Made by a program: the position numbers and the translations under genes | Notes under the pieces: model-generated | Told to the model about the DNA's origin: nothing | The model's database searches: none | What the model saw: the letters and a program-made list of their open reading frames with translations, nothing else | NCBI GenBank assembly: GCA_964489705.1 | Contig: CAZAZQ010000036.1 | Coordinates: 1-9,746 of the forward strand | Source: CAZAZQ01 sp964489705 | GTDB lineage: Bacteria; Zixibacteria; MSB-5A5; GN15; FEB-12 | Direction of reading: 5' to 3' | DNA: 9,746 bases | Shown: positions 5,216 to 9,746 of the stretch, piece by piece | Layout: every line of letters starts with the position of its first letter | Numbering within the stretch: position 1 is the first letter of the stretch

Positions 5216-6619
5216 CTATTTTGCTTTTGCTTTCGATTTGGACTTTTCTCCTCCGTTCAAGATAAACTCTTTCAATCCGTACCGCTGGATTTTCCGGTAC
5301 AAGGTCGAAGTGTCGATCCCCAGAATTTTCGCCGCCTGGGACTTTTTCCCGCCGGTCTGGCTCATGATGTAGTGAATATACGCTTTTTCGATGGATTCCA
5401 AGGTCGGCGTCGAGGCTTCCACTTCGTTGACCAACAACCCGGCTTCGGGGTGGTGGAGCTTTTCCGGGAAATCCGCCACTTCCAGCTTGCCGCTCCGATT
5501 CAGCAGGACTGCTCGCTCGATGGTGTTCTCCAGCTCCCGAACGTTGCCGGGCCAATGGTACGACATCAGCAACCGCATCGCCTCGTCGGAGACGTGCTTG
5601 ACCGGCACGTTGAGCTTATTGCAGAACTTGGTAACAAAATGGTTCACCAAAAGCTCGATGTCTTCTTTGCGCTCCCGGAGCGGCGGAATATGGATGGGGA
5701 TGACGTTCAAACGGTAGAAGAGGTCGGCTCGGAATTTCCCCATCTTCACGTCCTCTTCGAGATCGGAGTTGGTGGCGGCAATCAGACGGACATCGACATC
5801 AAGCGGCTTGGTGTCACCCACGGGAGTAATTTTCTTATCTTCCAGCACACGAAGAAGCTTGACTTGAATCGCCAAAGAGGTGTTGCCGATTTCATCGAGA
5901 AAAAACGTCCCCCCGTCGGCGACCTTGAACAGTCCTTCCTTGTCTTTTACGGCGCCGGTGAAAGAGCCTTTCTTGTGACCGAACAGCTCGGATTCCAACA
6001 AATTCTCCGGGATAGCGGCACAGTTGATGGTCACGAAAGGACCCGAACGGCGCGGGGAATGATTGTGAATGGCTTTGGCTATCAAATCCTTGCCGGTTCC
6101 CGATTCCCCTCGAATGAGCACGGTCGAATCGGTGGCGGCAACCCGCTGCGCCAGCTTCTTCAACATAATGACCGACTCGGAAGTCCCGATGAAACTATCG
6201 AAAGAGCTGCCTTCCTGCAGTTGCTTTTTGAGCTCAATGTTTTCGTGGATAAGCTGCTTGCGGTTGATACTCTTCTCTATCGCCAGCTTGATTTCGTCGA
6301 CTTTGAACGGCTTGGTAATGTAATCCACCGCTCCTTGTTTCATCGCCTCGATGGCGGTATCGACGGAGGCATAGGCGGTCATGACAATCAGATCTTGGTC
6401 GCTCTTGAACGTTTTGATTTCCCGCAGGACATCGATACCCGACATCTCCGGCATGTTCAAATCCGCCAGCACCAAATCGTAATCGCTCTCCCGCAACAGC
6501 GCCAACCCTTCTTTCCCGGAGTTCGCCGTATCGACTTGATAGCCCTCTCGCGCCAGCATAATTTCCATGAAATTACACATGGATTCTTCATCGTCGATGA
6601 CCAGTATCCGCGCCGGCAT
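5216..6619 (-). CDS. Sigma-54-dependent NtrC-family response regulator (PilR-like)
   Basis: This 467-residue transcription activator has three domains. The receiver (3-120) has acidic residues D9-D10, phospho-acceptor D53 (LADLNMP), T81 and K103. The AAA+ sigma-54 interaction domain (about 140-370) has Walker A GESGTGKD (171-178), the sigma-54 contact loop GSFTGA (218-223, an A-to-S variant of GAFTGA), Walker B GGTFFLDE (236-243) and WPGNVRELEN (356-365). The Fis-type HTH is at 425-449, followed by a lysine-rich tail. I set the start at 6619 (MPARILVIDDEE) because GGGAG lies 5 bases upstream and the receiver begins there; the open frame runs to 6709 without a ribosome site or conserved residues. 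The family is activated by a cognate histidine kinase, which is not in this window. Adjacency to two pilin genes with sigma-54-like promoters suggests a PilR role, but an unrelated regulon is possible. Confidence 0.93.
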   Translation of the reverse strand: MPARILVIDDEESMCNFMEIMLAREGYQVDTANSGKEGLALLRESDYDLVLADLNMPEMSGIDVLREIKTFKSDQDLIVMTAYASVDTAIEAMKQGAVDYITKPFKVDEIKLAIEKSINRKQLIHENIELKKQLQEGSSFDSFIGTSESVIMLKKLAQRVAATDSTVLIRGESGTGKDLIAKAIHNHSPRRSGPFVTINCAAIPENLLESELFGHKKGSFTGAVKDKEGLFKVADGGTFFLDEIGNTSLAIQVKLLRVLEDKKITPVGDTKPLDVDVRLIAATNSDLEEDVKMGKFRADLFYRLNVIPIHIPPLRERKEDIELLVNHFVTKFCNKLNVPVKHVSDEAMRLLMSYHWPGNVRELENTIERAVLLNRSGKLEVADFPEKLHHPEAGLLVNEVEASTPTLESIEKAYIHYIMSQTGGKKSQAAKILGIDTSTLYRKIQRYGLKEFILNGGEKSKSKAKAK

Positions 6620-6644
6620 GGTTGCTCCCGTCTCTCGTCGCTTG

Positions 6645-6669
6645 ACAGTTTTTAGCCTTATCATACTGT
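6645..6669 (-). promoter_or_regulatory. Possible -10 box inside an ACAGT/ACTGT inverted repeat before the regulator gene
   Basis: On the minus strand TATGAT (complement of 6660-6665) resembles a -10 element about 40 bases before the regulator ATG. It lies at one edge of an inverted repeat, ACAGT-N15-ACTGT (6645-6649 with 6665-6669), the geometry of a small operator. No matching -35 is visible, so the promoter is weakly supported. Confidence 0.25.
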
Positions 6670-6722
6670 TTTTCGGCAGAAGGAGCTTTCCCTCCATAGG
6701 GGGGAACAACTCTGCTCACAGA

Positions 6723-6764
6723 TTAAACAAGCCGAAAGACCGCTTCAACAGCGGTCTTTCGGCT
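6723..6764 (-). terminator. Intrinsic terminator of clpB
   Basis: A perfect 15-bp stem (6730-6744 with 6750-6764, core CCGAAAGACCGCT) encloses a TCAAC loop. It starts about 40 bases beyond the clpB stop. On the minus strand it is followed by TTGTTTAA, an imperfect but T-rich tract. It separates clpB from the response regulator, which implies independent transcription of the two. Confidence 0.85.
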
Positions 6765-6804
6765 GGTGTTTCGCCGTATATTGGGAAGGCAGAGGCTCAG
6801 TCTT

Positions 6805-9438
6805 TTATACTTCCACCTCGTCTTTTTCCGGTTCCGGCTGGGCGCCGACCGCAGAAAAGCGCAGCTCCTTGTCGGCATAATCCACCCGGAGGGTCTGCTT
6901 CGGTTTCAGCTCACCGGCTAAAAGCATCTTGGCGACCTGCTGGCTGAGCTCCTTGTTTATCAGCCGCTTGATGGGGCGGGCTCCGAAAGTCGGGTCATAC
7001 CCCGCTTCGGCGATATGCTCCACCGCAGCGTCCGTGACTTCCAAGGCAATATCCTTTTCCGTCAACAAGGCTTCGAGCCGTTTCAATTGCAGCCGGACGA
7101 TCTGCTTGATTTCCTCTTTGCTCAACGAGGCAAAGACAATCGTCTCGTCCACCCGGTTGAGAAATTCCGGGCGCAACGACTGGCGCAACGTCGCCAAGAC
7201 GTTCTTCTTCATATTCTCATAGACCACCTCACGGTTGAACTCGCCGATATTGGCGGACTCCTGCTGGATGTACTCCGCAGCGATGTTGGAGGTCATAATC
7301 AAAATCGTGTTCTTGAACGAGACGGTTCGACCCTTGTTGTCGGTCAAACGTCCGTCGTCAAGCACCTGCAACAGAATGTTGAACACTTCCGGATGCGCTT
7401 TCTCGATTTCATCCAACAACACCACCGCATAAGGACGACGCCGCACCGCTTCGGTCAACTGTCCTCCTTCATCGTAGCCGACATATCCCGGCGGCGCCCC
7501 GATTAACCGTGACACCGAATGTTTCTCCATGTACTCGGACATATCGATGCGGATGATGGCGTCTTCGGTTCCGTAAAGAAACTCCGCCAGCGCCCGCGCC
7601 AGTTCCGTTTTCCCGACCCCGGTCGGACCGAGGAAGATAAACGAGCCGATAGGCCGATTGGGGTCGGACAGACCCGCCCGCGACTGACGAACGGCATTGG
7701 CGACCGCCTCGACCGCTTCGTTCTGCCCCACGACGCGCTTGTGCAATTCGCTTTCCAAGCGGAGCAGCTTCTCCGATTCCGACTCGGTCAGCCGGGTGAT
7801 GGGGATGCCGGTCCACTTGGAGACGATCTCTGCTACATCGTCGGCGTCGACCTCCTCCTTGAGCAATTGCCGTTTCTCCTGGATAACGGTCAACGAATGC
7901 GTCAGAAGCTCCAGCTTCTTTTCCGCCTCGGCGATTTCACCGTACTTTATTTTCGCCGCCGTCTCGTAGTCGGCTTTCCGTTCGGCTTCCTGCGCCCGCC
8001 GCTTGAGGTCTTCGATTTCCACCTTGATAGTGCGGATAGCCTCGACGGTTTCTTTTTCTTTCTTCCATTGGGTGCGCAACTCTTCGCGCTCGGCGTACAA
8101 TTTCGACAGTTCTTCTTCAATCGGTTTCAAGCGCTCTTTCGCATCTTTCTCGCGCTTGACGCCTTCTTTTTCAATCTCCAACTGTCGGATTCTCTTCTCG
8201 ATGCTGTCCAGCTCTTCCGGCAGGGAGTCAATCGAGATGCGCAACTCCGCCGCCGCCTCATCGATGAGGTCGATGGCTTTATCCGGCAGGAACCGGTCGG
8301 CGATATACCGGTCGGACAGCTTCGCCGCCGCCACAATCGCCGCATCCGAAATCTTGATGCCGTGAAACGCCTCATAGCGCTCCCGCAACCCTCGCAGGAT
8401 GGAGATGGTGTCTTCCACGCTGGGCGGCTCTATCATCACCGGCGCAAAGCGCCGCTCCAGGGCGGCGTCTTTCTCGATATGTAGGCGGTACTCGTCAAGA
8501 GTGGTGGCGCCGATGAAGCGAATCTCCCCGCGCGCCAACGCCGGTTTGAGCATATTGGAGGCATCCAGCGCCCCGCCGACGGCACCGGCGCCGACGATGG
8601 TGTGCATCTCATCGATGAACAGCACTATCCGTCCTTCGGCTTCCTCGACTTCCTTCAAAATCGCCTTGAGTCGCTCTTCGAACTCGCCGCGGAACTTGGA
8701 ACCGGCAATAAGAGCGCCCAAGTCAAGCGCCACCAGTTGGCGGTCCTTGAGCGTCTCCGGCACCTCGCCGATGGCGATTTTCTGCGCCAAGCCTTCCACC
8801 ACCGCCGTTTTCCCCGTGCCGGGTTCGCCGATGAGCACCGGGTTGTTCTTGGTGCGGCGGGAGAGAATCTTGATAACGCGTCGGATCTCGTCATCCCGCC
8901 CGATGACGGGGTCGAGCTTTCCTTCCCGCGCCATTTTGGTCAAATCGCGCGAGTACTTCTCCAACACCGCATACTTCGATTCCGGGTTGTCGTCGGTTAC
9001 CCGGTGCGAGCCGCGGATAGAGGTCAACGCTTTGAGCACTTCGTCGCGCTTGATGCCGTGCTGTTTGAGAATTTCTTGCGCCTTGCTTTTAACCTCCAAC
9101 AGTCCCAGCAAAATGTGCTCGACCGAGACGTATTCATCCTTGAAATGTTTCAGCTCGCTCTCGGCTTTGTAGAGCGCCTGGGTGAACTCGTTGGAGGGGT
9201 AGACCTGCCCGCCGGTTTGATGCGGCAGGAGGGACAACGTCTGCTTCACCTCCTCGAGTATCTCCTCCGGATCGGCACCGAGCTTTTTGATTATTTGCGG
9301 CACCAACCCTTCTTCTTGTTGCAACAGTGCCGCCAGCAAATGTTCCGGCGTGATTTGCGGATGCGACTCCGCCTGCGCCATTTGCTGGGCGTACGACACC
9401 GCGTCGATAGAACGCTGGGTAAACTTATTCAAGTTCAT
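6805..9438 (-). CDS. clpB: ATP-dependent disaggregase ClpB (Hsp100)
   Basis: This cytosolic hexameric AAA+ chaperone extracts proteins from aggregates together with DnaK. The 877 residues match full-length ClpB. The N domain covers 1-145 with two Clp repeats. NBD1 has Walker A GEPGTGKT (204-211), Walker B VLFIDE (272-277), the pore loop AGSKFRGEFEERL (phenylalanine where most ClpB have tyrosine) and arginine-finger ERRF (328-331). The coiled-coil middle domain (about 405-525), which sets ClpB apart from ClpA, is present. NBD2 has Walker A GPTGVGKT (604-611), pore loop GYVGY (651-655), Walker B VVLLDE (672-677) and sensor 2 GARPIKR (819-825). There is no IGF/IGL-type ClpP-binding loop that I can see. 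A short acidic tail (865-877) extends past the family core. The ATG at 9438 follows AAAGGAAGTGAT, 11 of 12 bases of the ideal anti-SD complement. No CIRCE element or clear heat-shock sigma promoter is visible upstream. Confidence 0.98.
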   Translation of the reverse strand: MNLNKFTQRSIDAVSYAQQMAQAESHPQITPEHLLAALLQQEEGLVPQIIKKLGADPEEILEEVKQTLSLLPHQTGGQVYPSNEFTQALYKAESELKHFKDEYVSVEHILLGLLEVKSKAQEILKQHGIKRDEVLKALTSIRGSHRVTDDNPESKYAVLEKYSRDLTKMAREGKLDPVIGRDDEIRRVIKILSRRTKNNPVLIGEPGTGKTAVVEGLAQKIAIGEVPETLKDRQLVALDLGALIAGSKFRGEFEERLKAILKEVEEAEGRIVLFIDEMHTIVGAGAVGGALDASNMLKPALARGEIRFIGATTLDEYRLHIEKDAALERRFAPVMIEPPSVEDTISILRGLRERYEAFHGIKISDAAIVAAAKLSDRYIADRFLPDKAIDLIDEAAAELRISIDSLPEELDSIEKRIRQLEIEKEGVKREKDAKERLKPIEEELSKLYAEREELRTQWKKEKETVEAIRTIKVEIEDLKRRAQEAERKADYETAAKIKYGEIAEAEKKLELLTHSLTVIQEKRQLLKEEVDADDVAEIVSKWTGIPITRLTESESEKLLRLESELHKRVVGQNEAVEAVANAVRQSRAGLSDPNRPIGSFIFLGPTGVGKTELARALAEFLYGTEDAIIRIDMSEYMEKHSVSRLIGAPPGYVGYDEGGQLTEAVRRRPYAVVLLDEIEKAHPEVFNILLQVLDDGRLTDNKGRTVSFKNTILIMTSNIAAEYIQQESANIGEFNREVVYENMKKNVLATLRQSLRPEFLNRVDETIVFASLSKEEIKQIVRLQLKRLEALLTEKDIALEVTDAAVEHIAEAGYDPTFGARPIKRLINKELSQQVAKMLLAGELKPKQTLRVDYADKELRFSAVGAQPEPEKDEVEV

Positions 9439-9459
9439 GTATCATCACTTCCTTTCGTT

Positions 9460-9522
9460 TTATTCTTTTATGTTCCTCCCTCCATCGGGAGCCCCTTCTT
9501 TCTTTGTCATGTTTTCCCTCAC
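9460..9522 (-). CDS. Possible 20-codon leader ORF upstream of clpB
   Basis: A GTG at 9522 has AAGGAG (9534-9529) 6 bases upstream. It opens a 20-codon frame encoding MRENMTKKEGAPDGGRNIKE, ending in TAA at 9462-9460, about 20 bases before the clpB ATG. An internal ATG at 9510 is also preceded by GAGGG. The peptide is hydrophilic and unfamiliar. Correct spacing of the ribosome site is the only positive evidence; it could be a leader peptide or chance. Confidence 0.25.
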   Translation of the reverse strand: MRENMTKKEGAPDGGRNIKE

Positions 9523-9537
9523 GGGAAGCTCCTTCCC
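9476..9537 (-). promoter_or_regulatory. Structured clpB leader with two hairpins masking purine-rich sites
   Basis: On the minus strand GGGAAG-GAG-CTTCCC (9537-9523) is a perfect 6-bp hairpin that buries the AAGGAG site of the possible leader ORF. CTCCC-GATGGA-GGGAG (9491-9487 with 9480-9476) is a second stem, about 40 bases before the clpB ATG. The clpB ribosome site itself is outside both stems. Whether these fold in the clpB transcript depends on where it starts, which I cannot place. Confidence 0.35.
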
Positions 9538-9609
9538 ACCGGGTTTATCCGATACCGAAAGCTTTTTAATCAATCCCTCATTGCCTGCGGTGGGGTCGTC
9601 CTAAAACCC

Positions 9610-9636
9610 GTAGGGAAAATCCGGTACGGATCTGCC
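9610..9636 (+). repeat. Palindromic repeat unit, copy 1
   Basis: The unit reads GTAGGG, AAA, stem ATCCG, loop GTA, stem CGGAT, CTGCC. It shares the GTAGGG head, hairpin with 3-base loop and TGCC tail with the two further copies to its right. The stem bases differ between copies while pairing is kept. Confidence 0.6.
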
Positions 9637-9655
9637 TTTTTCCCACGTCCCTTTT

Positions 9656-9683
9656 GTCGGGCATGGTCTGGTACAGACCTGCC
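9656..9683 (+). repeat. Palindromic repeat unit, copy 2
   Basis: The unit has the head GTCGGGCAT, stem GGTCTG, loop GTA, stem CAGACC and TGCC tail. Here GGCA of the head can also pair with the TGCC tail around a single bulged T, giving a 10-bp stem. It has the same orientation as copy 1. Confidence 0.65.
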
Positions 9684-9699
9684 GCTTTCTCAACTCCGT

Positions 9700-9726
9700 G
9701 GCAGGTCTCTTCGAGACCTTCCCTAC
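9700..9726 (-). repeat. Palindromic repeat unit, copy 3 (inverted)
   Basis: On the minus strand the unit reads GTAGGGAA, stem GGTCTC, loop GAA, stem GAGACC, TGCC. It faces copy 2, so GGTCTGGTACAGACCTGCC (9665-9683) and the matching segment at 9700-9718 form a larger head-to-head inverted repeat. The stem extends to 7 bp with the flanking A/T pair. Confidence 0.65.
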
Positions 9727-9746
9727 AATCTATCTCAATCAGTCAT

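Noticed and set aside
5141..6655. 504-codon open frame on the plus strand antisense to the response regulator
   Set aside because: The opposite strand encodes a complete NtrC-family protein with all motifs. The antisense product has no recognisable domain and no convincing ribosome site, so it is a codon-bias shadow.
6620..6709. Upstream extension of the response regulator (30 extra residues)
   Set aside because: There is no ribosome site at the far start, no conserved residues, and the receiver domain begins right at the ATG at 6619, which has GGGAG before it.
7519..8484. 321-codon plus-strand open frame inside clpB
   Set aside because: It lies wholly within the conserved clpB coding region on the other strand and has no family features.
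9610..9726. Short CRISPR array
   Set aside because: The units are imperfect, partly inverted, and the spacing differs (19 and 16 bases). No cas gene is present, so palindromic interspersed repeats fit better.
9439..9746. CIRCE element or heat-shock sigma promoter before clpB
   Set aside because: I searched for TTAGCACTC-N9-GAGTGCTAA and CTTGAA/CCCCAT-like pairs and found neither. TTGATT-18-GATAAA is possible but weak.

Overview
The window (9,746 bases) is ordinary-looking bacterial chromosome with six clear protein genes plus one DUF gene. It shows no phage, insertion sequence, rRNA, tRNA or CRISPR. The best lineage clue is the secreted protein at 1683-3224. It ends in the 'LRQNYPNPFNPST' type A sorting/FlgD-like domain typical of the FCB superphylum. 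It also combines a dockerin-like pair of calcium loops with an N-terminal block (GFD.L.A.D, DCGWEYF.YR, PIRFFW..CGDN) that I remember from large secreted families of candidate phylum Zixibacteria and relatives. That assignment is inference from memory, not a search result.

Layout. The left third reads rightward: two small tandem hairpins (9-39), a short leader ORF overlapping an nhaA-type Na+/H+ antiporter gene (171-1511), a strong sigma-70-like promoter, the secreted dockerin/sorting-domain protein (1683-3224), and an exported DUF2914 protein (3354-3827). The right two thirds read leftward. In transcription order these are clpB (9438-6805) with its own terminator, a sigma-54-dependent NtrC-family response regulator (6619-5216), and two tandem paralogous type IV pilin-like genes (5128-4700 and 4337-3912), each with an intrinsic terminator. 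The two halves converge at the hairpin at 3843-3874.

How the genes work together. The regulator and the two pilins look like a pilin expression module. The regulator carries the receiver, AAA+ and Fis-type HTH domains of PilR-like proteins. Each pilin gene is preceded by a GG-N10-GC element resembling a sigma-54 -24/-12 promoter, the one at 5181-5196 being the better match. No sensor kinase, pilus motor or prepilin peptidase is inside the window. The other genes are stand-alone: NhaA for sodium/pH homeostasis, ClpB for protein disaggregation, and two exported proteins of unknown role.

Stretches over 300 bases without an established gene. 4338-4699 holds the pilin ribosome site, a putative sigma-54 promoter, a bulged stem and the terminator of the other pilin gene. 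9439-9746 holds a structured clpB leader with a possible 20-codon ORF, followed by three copies of a 27-28 base palindromic repeat. No wholly new multi-gene system is evident. The most interesting items are the palindromic repeat cluster, the sigma-54/pilin arrangement and the two leader ORFs.
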